From positions 1-64,000 of the forward strand of contig JAIRBC010000008.1 in the NCBI GenBank assembly GCA_022008415.1: a DNA stretch of 64,000 bases, read 5' to 3'. A program made the position numbers and the translations under genes. This document shows, piece by piece, positions 18,358 through 26,105 of this stretch. This DNA is from Cerina litoralis (GTDB lineage: Bacteria > Bacteroidota > Bacteroidia > Flavobacteriales > Flavobacteriaceae). The stretch's first letter is position 1. Each line of letters opens with the position of its first letter. The notes below the pieces were generated by a model. It saw only the letters and a program-made list of their open reading frames with translations. It searched no databases and had not been told where the DNA came from.

Positions 18358-19377
18358 TCAGTATGCCAATTTAGCAATCACCACACGCGCCAAATAGATA
18401 GCCGTTTTTTCTTCGTGGGAAGAGTAATAGGAAACCAATAACGTATCGTCCTGCATCAATAATCCCGGATAGCTACAATCCCCTCCACTGGGCAAAGTGA
18501 GAAGCTTTGTGGCTTTGCCGGACGTCTGTACTTTGGCTATGATCGTTTGTGCCTTGGAGGGAAGATATTCCCTGGTGGCACAAAGCAGGGAGCCATCATC
18601 CAGGACCATTAAGTCCGGGCCTCCCAAACGTATTCCCAGTTCGTTCCATCGCCAATTTTTATACGGTGGAGGGCTGACTCCGATCGCCCCGTTATTTTTT
18701 CCGCCACGCCTCACTACGGCTATCATTTCGTCATTTTTGTTAAATCGAAGGGTCGTTTCGTTCCCATCGTTAACGTCAAAAGTGGTGAGGTATTTGTAGT
18801 CCACCCCGTCCTCGCTAACAAGCAGTTGTACCGATTTTTCCTTACTAGGTTGATATACCCCGGCGTAGGCTTTGCCATCGTGCCAAGTTGCCCTCCACAA
18901 CCAATCCTTACCGGTCTTAATGACGGGATCTATAGCAACATTTTGAGGGGAAGAAAACGCTGCTCCATTCGGGTTGCTAAAACTGACCTTGGGAGACATG
19001 GCGGTGAGCTTTCCTGCCGTATAGATAGACCCGCCCATATTGAGCATGATCCTGTGGTCCGGGGTAACCGATAATTGGGGATCCCTTAGATCGGTACCCA
19101 GTTCCGAAACCAATGCTACCGATTTCCAATTCTGGCCATCACCCGAAGTGATGACCCTTATGCTTCCATTGATATCCGATACATGGCCTACGCTTTCCCG
19201 AAAGGCACAGTAAAGCTTGCCGTTAAATTCGATGAGGCTGGTAAAGGCATTGTGCATGCCGCGATCCCAAATTCGCTCGACCGATAGGATGGCATCGTGC
19301 TCCGGGGAATTTTGAGAATGGGTATAAAACGGTAATGAAATTAATAAAAGGGTGAGGATGTAGATCTTTCTAGTCAT
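18358..19377 (-). CDS. Secreted sialidase-fold (BNR-type) protein
   Basis: This 339-aa protein has a signal peptide (LTLLLISLPFYTHSQ, cleavage after about residue 21). The mature part has the repeating WxxxG and beta-strand pattern of a six-bladed propeller of the sialidase superfamily: MHNAFTSLIEFNGKLYCAFRE at the start (two joined segments), TSGDGQNWKSV as a degenerate Asp-box, VRRGGKNNGAIG with an Arg-rich centre, and DCSYPGLLMQDDTLLVSYYSS at the end. Canonical SxDxGxTW boxes are absent, so it is not clearly a GH33 sialidase and could cleave or bind another sugar. It lies 9 bp behind an AGE-family epimerase and is last in a three-gene operon with an esterase. Fold confidence is good; activity is open. 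Confidence 0.72.
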   Translation of the reverse strand: MTRKIYILTLLLISLPFYTHSQNSPEHDAILSVERIWDRGMHNAFTSLIEFNGKLYCAFRESVGHVSDINGSIRVITSGDGQNWKSVALVSELGTDLRDPQLSVTPDHRIMLNMGGSIYTAGKLTAMSPKVSFSNPNGAAFSSPQNVAIDPVIKTGKDWLWRATWHDGKAYAGVYQPSKEKSVQLLVSEDGVDYKYLTTFDVNDGNETTLRFNKNDEMIAVVRRGGKNNGAIGVSPPPYKNWRWNELGIRLGGPDLMVLDDGSLLCATREYLPSKAQTIIAKVQTSGKATKLLTLPSGGDCSYPGLLMQDDTLLVSYYSSHEEKTAIYLARVVIAKLAY

Positions 19378-19386
19378 GGTATCGAT

Positions 19387-20658
19387 TTATTTCAAGAGCT
19401 CGTTCATACGTGCGATAGATTGGACGGCGGCGCGTATGCTGTGATAGTTTATTTTCCAGTTATGGCCCATGTGCTGCCAAATGGGCTCTCCCTGCCTTGT
19501 CAATAAAGGAATCCATTCGCCCACCTGATGGTCGATTATTTTATCGTAGACAAAACGGTGTACATTCTCATATACTGAGAGGTATTTCTCCGGTCCAAAG
19601 ACGATACAAGCCTGCAACAAAGCAATGAGCATTTCGGCATTCTGCCAAAATTCCTTTTCCCGATCGGTTACCCCGCCAGCATGCGATCCTTCCACATAAA
19701 CCCCGCCGTATTCCCAATCGATACCATCGGCCAGGGCATGATCAAATTGCTGTTGGATGACCTTTTTATGGATGTTTAACGGAATATCGGCGATTTTCAT
19801 GGCGTGCATCAGGAGCCAGGCGAACTCTACATTGTGGCCATAACTGGTATTGTCCTCGGCGGAGGCTTTTACCCCATCCTCAGAAAATCGATCCCATCCC
19901 CAAACGATTTCGAATTTTATCTGCGGTGCCACCTTCCAATCGATCGTAAATTGGGGTATTCCGGTCAGGTATTTGGGATGAATTATTCTTTTGGTCAGAA
20001 CGTCGATGGTCTCTAGTAGTTTTCTCTTATGCACTTCTTTGCCGCTGCACTCGTAGAGCGTGGTAAAGGCCTCCATCAGGTGCATGTGCACATCGAGCGT
20101 CTTTCTATCGCCCCCGCTGGCCCCCGGGCCTTTTAGGGTCCAATCCCTATGGAACATTTCGTAATAGCCGCCGTACATGGTATCGGCCGCATATTTTTGA
20201 AGTAGGTCAAAGCATCTTTCGGCATATTCCAATCCGCGCGGATCTCCCGAAGCCAGGGTGTATTCGCTAAAACTATAAATGATAAAACTATGCCCGTATA
20301 TGATCTTTTCATCGATCAGGACATTTCCCCTTCTATCCGTCAACCAGTAAAAGCCCTCATGTTCCCGGTCCCACATTTTATCAAGGACGAAATCGACCCC
20401 GTGCCTGGCCAACTCCAAACATTTTCCGTCCCCGTAACCTGCCCTATGGGCGGAAGCGAAACTATAGATACACCTCGCTTGCCCGAGCATCGATTTTTCA
20501 TCCTTCCCCGTGTCGTTTCCGTCTTGGTCAAAATGGGTAATGTACCCGCCATTTATATCGTCCTTACAACGATCTATCCAAAAGGGAAGCAGCTCTTTGG
20601 TCAGATGTGCGCAAGCTTCGTTTTTAAGTTTTTGGATTTTGGTCTTTACATCGCTCAT
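19387..20658 (-). CDS. AGE-family 2-epimerase (cellobiose/mannobiose type)
   Basis: This 423-aa cytoplasmic (alpha/alpha)6 barrel enzyme belongs to the N-acylglucosamine/cellobiose 2-epimerase superfamily. Landmarks are WIDRCKDDINGGYITHFDQDG near the N-terminus (split here as two overlapping motifs), KSMLGQARCIYSFA, DREHEGFYWLTDRRG, YGHSFIIYSFSEY and NTSYGHNVEFAWLL with the catalytic His. These resemble cellobiose/mannobiose 2-epimerases more than mammalian GlcNAc 2-epimerase. The length is normal. The ATG at 20658 is chosen; a Met 27 bp upstream adds a poorly conserved tail. It is cytoplasmic although both operon neighbours are exported. With GH92 nearby, conversion of a mannose-ending sugar to the gluco epimer is plausible but unproven. 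ManNAc to GlcNAc conversion is the alternative. Confidence 0.85.
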   Translation of the reverse strand: MSDVKTKIQKLKNEACAHLTKELLPFWIDRCKDDINGGYITHFDQDGNDTGKDEKSMLGQARCIYSFASAHRAGYGDGKCLELARHGVDFVLDKMWDREHEGFYWLTDRRGNVLIDEKIIYGHSFIIYSFSEYTLASGDPRGLEYAERCFDLLQKYAADTMYGGYYEMFHRDWTLKGPGASGGDRKTLDVHMHLMEAFTTLYECSGKEVHKRKLLETIDVLTKRIIHPKYLTGIPQFTIDWKVAPQIKFEIVWGWDRFSEDGVKASAEDNTSYGHNVEFAWLLMHAMKIADIPLNIHKKVIQQQFDHALADGIDWEYGGVYVEGSHAGGVTDREKEFWQNAEMLIALLQACIVFGPEKYLSVYENVHRFVYDKIIDHQVGEWIPLLTRQGEPIWQHMGHNWKINYHSIRAAVQSIARMNELLK

Positions 20659-20722
20659 ACTAAGGGACAGTAGTTGGTTCAACAATTATTTACAAGGGCA
20701 AAGTTACTGGCAAGTGCCAAAC

Positions 20723-21871
20723 TCAATCGATGCCCAGATAGGCCATAACCGCTTCGTCTCCCTGCAAGGCGGTCACCGGTCTTGGATTATCTTGGGTAAA
20801 AACTTTTAGATCGTCTTGGGGAAGGACCGTTACAAAATCTTCGTGTACCCCATTCGTGATGGTAACATTATGTAATTTTAGTTTTAGGTGGTAGGCAAAA
20901 AACGTATACGCCGCGGCGCGTTTGGAATAACCGTAATCGTGTTTCTCCATGGGTAGATGTACGTTCTCTACCTTGTGTTCGGCATTGTAAAGCGCATACA
21001 CCTTTTGGATGTAGGGGTATTCTACCCTAGGGGTGTTTCTCGTCCAATCCGATCCGTCCGAGATAAGCAACAAGGGTCGTGGGGCACAGAGCGCGGCTAT
21101 TTCCACGTTGTTGGTTTGGTGTGTTTTGTCCTTGTGTATCGGCATACCGCTTTCGCACACACAACCCCCAAAAAAATGGGCGGAAACCTGGACCGCTGGC
21201 ACCGAAACTTTTATCCGATCGTCAATCGCTGTAAGTATAAAGGTTTGCGTACCACCTCCGGAACCCCCGGTCATCCCGATTCGATCCGGATCTACATCGG
21301 GACGCGATAACAGGTATTCCAGTACCCTTTTACTATTCCAGGTTTGCAGTAACAAGGCGATGGGCATTTTGTGGTTTACTTGTGTAGATTCAGCATAGCC
21401 TACCATATCGTAGGCAAAGACAATGGCGCCCATTCTGGCTAGGACAGCGCAACGGGTCTGCACATCTTCCTTTAGGCGTTTGTCGGCCAGGTGACCATGG
21501 GGCGATAGGATGGCCGCATTTGTTTTGTCGGGATCGGCGGGAGCATAAATATTGCCGGTGATATAAAACCCCGGAAAGCTTTCTATGGCCACATTCGATA
21601 CGGTATACCCGTCCATAATCCTTTTATTGCGGATGATCGGATTGAAATTGCCAGTGATGCTCGGCATTTTATCTAACTGCATACCGTTGATGATCCCCGA
21701 TTTGATGACGGCTGCCCGGGACTCCCAGGATTGAAGGTCGCTCCATTGGCTGGCAAAGTCCTTCATCATCAAATTGGCCTCATCCTCCGTCCAATAGGCC
21801 CCTTGGCAAAGCATCCCGTTTTGTGCGTTTAACGCGGTCGTCATAAGTATAAAAATTAGTATCTTTCCCAT
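20723..21871 (-). CDS. Secreted alpha/beta-hydrolase esterase
   Basis: This 382-aa protein has a short signal peptide (MGKILIFILMTTALNAQ). It is an alpha/beta hydrolase related to acetyl-xylan-esterase and prolyl-oligopeptidase-like carbohydrate esterases. The segment ILSPHGHLADKR contributes the oxyanion region, GMTGGSGGGTQT holds the nucleophilic Ser in a GGSGGG elbow, and PLLLISDGSDWTRN and MEKHDYGYSKR supply the expected Asp and His of the triad. The cluster FFGGCVCESGMPIHK after the elbow is Cys-rich and unusual. It is the first gene of a minus-strand operon with the AGE epimerase and sialidase-fold protein, and a TATATTTG box lies about 42 bp upstream. It probably removes acyl groups from a sugar. 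The exact ester is unknown. Confidence 0.8.
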   Translation of the reverse strand: MGKILIFILMTTALNAQNGMLCQGAYWTEDEANLMMKDFASQWSDLQSWESRAAVIKSGIINGMQLDKMPSITGNFNPIIRNKRIMDGYTVSNVAIESFPGFYITGNIYAPADPDKTNAAILSPHGHLADKRLKEDVQTRCAVLARMGAIVFAYDMVGYAESTQVNHKMPIALLLQTWNSKRVLEYLLSRPDVDPDRIGMTGGSGGGTQTFILTAIDDRIKVSVPAVQVSAHFFGGCVCESGMPIHKDKTHQTNNVEIAALCAPRPLLLISDGSDWTRNTPRVEYPYIQKVYALYNAEHKVENVHLPMEKHDYGYSKRAAAYTFFAYHLKLKLHNVTITNGVHEDFVTVLPQDDLKVFTQDNPRPVTALQGDEAVMAYLGID

Positions 21872-22217
21872 ATCCTTGTGTTCTTGTATCGTTACTGTTG
21901 TTGACCTCCTTACAAATATAATCCTATACCCATTTATTTGTTACTTCTATTTTGTTCTTTTTGCATTGAATTTTAGCACTTCGGAGCTTAATTGTTTTTT
22001 TTGGAAATTACATACCCATGGCGGGGATGTACTTTATGTACTGGTTGTCAGTTGCAAAAGTGAGCGACAAATGATGAAAATGTACAGGTTAAATGACTAT
22101 GTAAATAAGGTAAAATAGTTGAAGCATGGGAACGACATTTTAGCTTCCTTTGTTAAGGAACACATTTTATCCAAAAAATTTGAATAGAAATATACCACAA
22201 TCACAAATTATAGTATC
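21872..22217. other. Divergent promoter region
   Basis: These 346 A/T-rich bases separate the divergent esterase operon (-) and the oxidoreductase operon (+). A perfect minus-strand -7 box lies at 21913-21920. A forward frame at 21876-22118 has poor composition and no family resemblance, and it is not accepted as a gene. No clear plus-strand -7 octamer is seen. Confidence 0.55.
21913..21920 (-). promoter_or_regulatory. Candidate -7 box TATATTTG for esterase operon
   Basis: On the minus strand this reads TATATTTG, an exact TAnnTTTG match, 41 bp before the esterase ATG at 21871. No TTTG -33 element is present at the usual spacing. Confidence 0.4.
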
Positions 22218-23702
22218 ATGAAGAACAAGATTACAAGAAGAAGCTTTGTTAAGAAGGGATCGGCAGGTCTGGTAGGGGCGTCCGTACTTTCTAACAGTGC
22301 ACTTTCCTATGGCCGAATCCTCGGTTCCAATGATTCCCTGCAAATGGCGGTCATAGGGATTAGGGGAAGAGGGGGATCCCATATCGAAAATTTTGGAAAG
22401 ATGAAGAATGTTCGGTTAAAATATCTGGTCGACATTGATGAAAATCTCTATAAGGAGAGATTAGACCAGGTAGAGCAATTCGCCGGGTATCGCCCAAAAA
22501 CGGAATGGGACATGCGCAGGGTGTTCGATGACAAGGAAATCGATGCCGTATCGGTGGCGACCCCTAACCATTGGCACGCCCTGGCGACTATTTGGGGCGC
22601 CCAGGCCGGAAAACACGTTTACGTGGAAAAACCTTCTTGCCACAATGTCTTTGAAGGTCGGAAAATGATAGAGGCCTCCCGCAAGTACAATGTTTTAGTG
22701 CAGGTAGGTTTTCAAAACCGCTCAATTGCCAATACCCAAAGGGCTATAAAGTTTATCCGTGATGGCAAGTTGGGAGAGGTTTATATGACCCGGGGCCTTT
22801 GTTTTAAACCCAGACCCAATATTGGGATATATCCCGATGGTCCCATGAAACCGGGTGAAAAATTCAGGATGAATTTGGAGTCGGACCATTATCTTACGCC
22901 CTATACACAACCCTATTTGGACAAAGTACATTACGATATGTGGATGGGACCCGCTCCGGAACGTCCTTTTAACCGAAACAGGTTTCATTACAATTGGCAC
23001 TGGAACTGGGATTATGGAAACGGCGATACCGGTAATCAGGGACCCCATCAATTTGATGTTGCCCGTTGGGCCTTGGGCCAAGATGATTTGCCGGTAAGGG
23101 TAAATTCTATGGGAGGTTATTATGGGAAAAAATCTGCCCAAAACACGCCTAATGTGCAAACATCGATGTTTGAATATGCGGATGGAAAGATATTGGAGTT
23201 CGGAACGCGGGGGATCATGACAAATCCGGAAGGAGTCTTTTTGCCCGATGTCAATATCACGGGCAATGGAAAGATATCGGCTTACAGCAAAGCTACTCCA
23301 ATTAAGATCGGCACGATAGTTTTGGGGATGGACGGTTGGATGCAAATTGATTCGGGTGGAAATTGGCAGACCTTCTTTGGAAGAAATAATGAACCCGGAC
23401 CTACCTCGGGCGAAAAGGACGATTCCTATGATCCAATGGACCTTACTGGTGGAGGTGGGGGAGAAGCGATCTTTCAAAATTTCATCGATGCGGTCCGTAG
23501 CAATGACAGATCCCTACAGACGTGCGATATCACAGTCGGACATCAATCGACCGTACTACCTTTGATCGCCAATGTGGCGTACAGACTGGGACGGGAAGTA
23601 AGACTCGATGGTAAGAACGAATCGTTTGTCAAGGACAAGGAAGCCGATAAGATGCTCACTAGGGATTATCGTAAGGGATATGTGGTGCCGGACAAGGTTT
23701 AA
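22218..23702 (+). CDS. Tat-exported Gfo/Idh/MocA-family oxidoreductase
   Basis: This 494-aa protein starts with a Tat signal (TRRSFVKKGSAGLVGASVL) followed by a Rossmann fold: MAVIGIRGRGGSHIENF, the core VSVATPNHWHALATIWGAQA, and the family EKP segment YVEKPSCHNVFEGRKM. The C-terminal half is the MocA-type beta-sheet domain, with YNWHWNWDYGNGDTGNQGPH, rich in aromatic residues and typical of the large exported clade. Tat export fits a folded NAD(P)-loaded enzyme. Members include oxidoreductases and, in the GH109 branch, NAD-dependent glycosidases. It precedes the DUF6807 lipoprotein by 203 bp, containing an inverted repeat. It likely acts on a periplasmic sugar or glycoside. Oxidoreductase versus glycosidase cannot be decided here. 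Confidence 0.88.
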   Translation: MKNKITRRSFVKKGSAGLVGASVLSNSALSYGRILGSNDSLQMAVIGIRGRGGSHIENFGKMKNVRLKYLVDIDENLYKERLDQVEQFAGYRPKTEWDMRRVFDDKEIDAVSVATPNHWHALATIWGAQAGKHVYVEKPSCHNVFEGRKMIEASRKYNVLVQVGFQNRSIANTQRAIKFIRDGKLGEVYMTRGLCFKPRPNIGIYPDGPMKPGEKFRMNLESDHYLTPYTQPYLDKVHYDMWMGPAPERPFNRNRFHYNWHWNWDYGNGDTGNQGPHQFDVARWALGQDDLPVRVNSMGGYYGKKSAQNTPNVQTSMFEYADGKILEFGTRGIMTNPEGVFLPDVNITGNGKISAYSKATPIKIGTIVLGMDGWMQIDSGGNWQTFFGRNNEPGPTSGEKDDSYDPMDLTGGGGGEAIFQNFIDAVRSNDRSLQTCDITVGHQSTVLPLIANVAYRLGREVRLDGKNESFVKDKEADKMLTRDYRKGYVVPDKV

Positions 23703-23731
23703 ATTATCTTAAAACAGTACCCGGTAAAAAA

Positions 23732-23852
23732 AGAACAGAGAGAATACCCGCCTGAATGCAGGGCAGGGAATAGAGAGCATAGACTATAACGTCACCAAAA
23801 TTTAACGGGATATTGTAATTATTCCTTTTCTATATTCTATTCTCTCTGTTCT
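23732..23852. repeat. 15-bp perfect inverted repeat bounding a 121-bp element
   Basis: AGAACAGAGAGAATA (23732-23746) and TATTCTCTCTGTTCT (23838-23852) are perfect reverse complements. Between them lies a CCCGCCTGAATGCAGGGCAGGG palindrome of the dispersed CCTGCCC type (split here by its centre). The element fills the gap between the oxidoreductase and DUF6807 genes and has no open frame. It may be a small palindromic mobile element or a processing structure. Confidence 0.65.
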
Positions 23853-23905
23853 CTATTTTATCCTCCTTGCAACAATTTTCAAACAGTTAAATTAGATTTA
23901 TACGT

Positions 23906-24988
23906 ATGAAGTTGATCAAAACAGTTCTTCCCATCGTGGTTTTGATATTTTTTGCTGTCGATTGCAAGGAAAAAAACAAGACGGTCCGGCAGGAGGAAAA
24001 GGAGGTTAAAAACGCCGTTACTTTTTTCGAAAACGACGAGGCGCAAAAAGTCGACATTCTGGTCGATGGAAAATTGTTTACTTCCTATTTGTATGCCGAT
24101 GACCTGCCGGTTCTCAAAAAACCGGTCCTCTATCCCATTATAGCGGCCAACGGGAATATTATTACCCGTGGCTATCCCCTGGATCCAAGACCCAATGAGC
24201 GCACCGATCATCCCCATCATATTGGTTCTTGGCTTAACTATGGGGAGGTAAACGACCTTGACTTTTGGGGCAATTCCGACGCTATTCCCGAAAAGTACCA
24301 CAACCAAATGGGAACCATTAAAAACGAGAAAATCGTGAGCCTTAAAAATCAAGGCAATAGTGCAGAATTAACAGTGGATGCCAATTGGTTGAAACCAGAT
24401 GGTAGCGCCCTGTTAAAGGAAGTAACCCATTTTACTTTTTGTGCAGGGGATGACCGTAGGACAATAGACCGGGTTACCACGCTAACAGCATTGGATGCCC
24501 CCGTCCTATTTAATGACACCAAAGAAGGTATGTTTGCTATTCGGGTGGCGCGGCAATTGGAACACCCAAGCGACAAACCCGTGACTTTGAGTGATGTTCA
24601 TGGAAATAAAACGGACGTACCCATCCTTGATAATACGGGTGTTACCGGACATTATCTCAGCAGTGAAGGAATTGAGGGCGAGGATGTTTGGGGCACCAGG
24701 GCCAAATGGGTGGCACTTTATGGTACCATCGACAAAAAAGACGTTACCGTGGTTATTATGGACAGGCCCAGCAACCTTGGTTACCCAACCTACTGGCATG
24801 CCAGAGGTTATGGTCTGTTTGCGGCCAATCCGTTGGGGCAAAAGGTGTTCAGTGACGGTAAGGAAGAGATGAACCTTTCATTGGAACCGGGCAAATCCGT
24901 AACTTTTGACTATCGAATTGCGATCTACGACGGAAAGGTGGACAAACTTCGCTTGGAGGAGGATTGGAACAAATTTGCCGGTAACTGA
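23906..24988 (+). CDS. DUF6807/PmoA-like lipoprotein
   Basis: This 360-aa protein has a signal and possible lipobox (VVLIFFAVDCKEK). It matches the DUF6807 (PmoA-named) beta-sandwich family often found in Bacteroidota and Planctomycetes sugar loci. Typical segments are RTDHPHHIGSWLNYGEVN, which carries clustered His for a possible metal or substrate site, DFWGNSDAIPEKY, KEGMFAIRVARQLEHP and GYPTYWHARGYGLFAANPLG. The name PmoA refers to a weak similarity and does not imply methane oxidation. It lies between a Tat oxidoreductase and a glycerophosphodiesterase on the same strand. The same oxidoreductase/DUF6807 pairing is, to my knowledge, common and suggests joint work on an unusual sugar. The reaction is unknown. 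Confidence 0.8.
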   Translation: MKLIKTVLPIVVLIFFAVDCKEKNKTVRQEEKEVKNAVTFFENDEAQKVDILVDGKLFTSYLYADDLPVLKKPVLYPIIAANGNIITRGYPLDPRPNERTDHPHHIGSWLNYGEVNDLDFWGNSDAIPEKYHNQMGTIKNEKIVSLKNQGNSAELTVDANWLKPDGSALLKEVTHFTFCAGDDRRTIDRVTTLTALDAPVLFNDTKEGMFAIRVARQLEHPSDKPVTLSDVHGNKTDVPILDNTGVTGHYLSSEGIEGEDVWGTRAKWVALYGTIDKKDVTVVIMDRPSNLGYPTYWHARGYGLFAANPLGQKVFSDGKEEMNLSLEPGKSVTFDYRIAIYDGKVDKLRLEEDWNKFAGN

Positions 24989-25075
24989 AAAACTAAAGAT
25001 AGGTTTGATAGGTGACCTATGCTTCTCGGCCAATTGCAAGAGTTTTAATGGGTTCAATAAAATACATTGCTGGAG

Positions 25076-25921
25076 ATGAAAACTTTGCAAATGCTTGAAA
25101 TCCGCTTGGATCGGGCGTGCATTTCGGTATGGGTCTTATTGCTGTGCCACACTGTCCTTGCTCAAGATATGAAGAACCATTTTCTAACTCCCAAGAATGG
25201 CAGCACCTATGTTATTGCTCATCGCGGTGCCCACCATCACGCACCCGAAAACAGTCTTTTGGCCTATAGAAATGCTATTAAAATGGGTTGTGATTTTGTC
25301 GAAATCGACCTTAGAAAGACCAAAGACGGGAAGTTTGTAAGCGTTCACAACCAAACCGTAGATGCCTACTTTGAAGATAAAACTGGAAAAGTCAAGGACT
25401 TTACCCTCGCAGAGCTTAAGCAAGTACCCTTAGCGGGGAATAATCTCGGCCTTGAAACCCAATACATCCCGACCTTTGAGGAAATATTGGAGTTGTGTAA
25501 GGGTAAGATCGGTATCTATCTCGATTTAAAGGAACCGGATATAAAAAATCAGGTCCAAATTATTGAGGAATACGGGATGGAACGCGATATCGTCTGGTAT
25601 ATCCCAGCTTCCGATCACGAGGCAATAGAGCGACTTAAAATGTATTGCGGAGAATGCTTTGTGATGCCTGATCCTGGCAAGGAAAAAAATCTGTTGCCGG
25701 TTTTACAAAAAATACAGCCCAAAATTATAGCAACCGATATGGGCCATCTCAGTGCTAGCTTCGTGGATACTTCCCATAGGAATGGGGCAAAGGTTTTTGT
25801 GGATGATAGCGAGGCCACCGAAACGGAATGGTCCCACATTATAAATATTGGAACAGATGGCATTCAGACCGATAGACCGGAAAAATTGATTCAATTTCTT
25901 AAAAAGGAGGACAAGAACTGA
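25076..25921 (+). CDS. Exported glycerophosphodiester phosphodiesterase
   Basis: This 281-aa GDPD-family protein has an N-terminal signal ending near LLLCHTVLAQ. Catalytic landmarks of the TIM-barrel family are present: VIAHRGAHHHAPENS with the HRG and PEN motifs, DFVEIDLRKTKDG with the metal-binding E and D, SVHNQTVD with the second His, and EILELCKGKIGIYLDLKE. The expected reaction is hydrolysis of glycerophosphodiesters to glycerol-3-phosphate and an alcohol. The start at 25076 (ATG) is preferred to TTG nine bases earlier; Met9 (25091) is another option. It follows the DUF6807 gene after 87 bp. With three phosphoesterases nearby it suggests phosphodiester-bearing substrates such as teichoic or phospholipid head groups (inference). 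Confidence 0.88.
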   Translation: MKTLQMLEIRLDRACISVWVLLLCHTVLAQDMKNHFLTPKNGSTYVIAHRGAHHHAPENSLLAYRNAIKMGCDFVEIDLRKTKDGKFVSVHNQTVDAYFEDKTGKVKDFTLAELKQVPLAGNNLGLETQYIPTFEEILELCKGKIGIYLDLKEPDIKNQVQIIEEYGMERDIVWYIPASDHEAIERLKMYCGECFVMPDPGKEKNLLPVLQKIQPKIIATDMGHLSASFVDTSHRNGAKVFVDDSEATETEWSHIINIGTDGIQTDRPEKLIQFLKKEDKN

Positions 25922-26105
25922 AGGTTTAAAAGGGTGCAGTACCTTTACCTATCTCAAATTATTTTAACTCTTTCCGTTTTGCCCGACAATCATAAAGTAT
26001 TTCCCCCAAGCTATGGGTAAAATTTTTCTGGATTATTACCATTTTAGAGGATTTTTCCACCCTTTAGGGCCAGGGGAAAAGAAAAATACAGCCGTATCCG
26101 CTTAT

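Noticed and set aside
18358..19377. Calling this product a true GH33 sialidase
   Set aside because: Only the fold is visible. Canonical Asp-boxes and a FRIP motif are missing, so the name would overstate the evidence.
21876..22118. Forward open frame of 80 codons
   Set aside because: It lies in an A/T-rich divergent promoter region, has odd Cys/Phe-rich composition, no family resemblance and overlaps the minus-strand leader.
22722..23477. Minus-strand frame of 251 codons within the Tat oxidoreductase
   Set aside because: It is antisense to a gene with clear family motifs, and composition is shadow-like.
23906..24988. Methane monooxygenase subunit (PmoA) function
   Set aside because: The family label is historical. 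The protein is a soluble lipoprotein in a sugar island and has no membrane spans of a methane monooxygenase.
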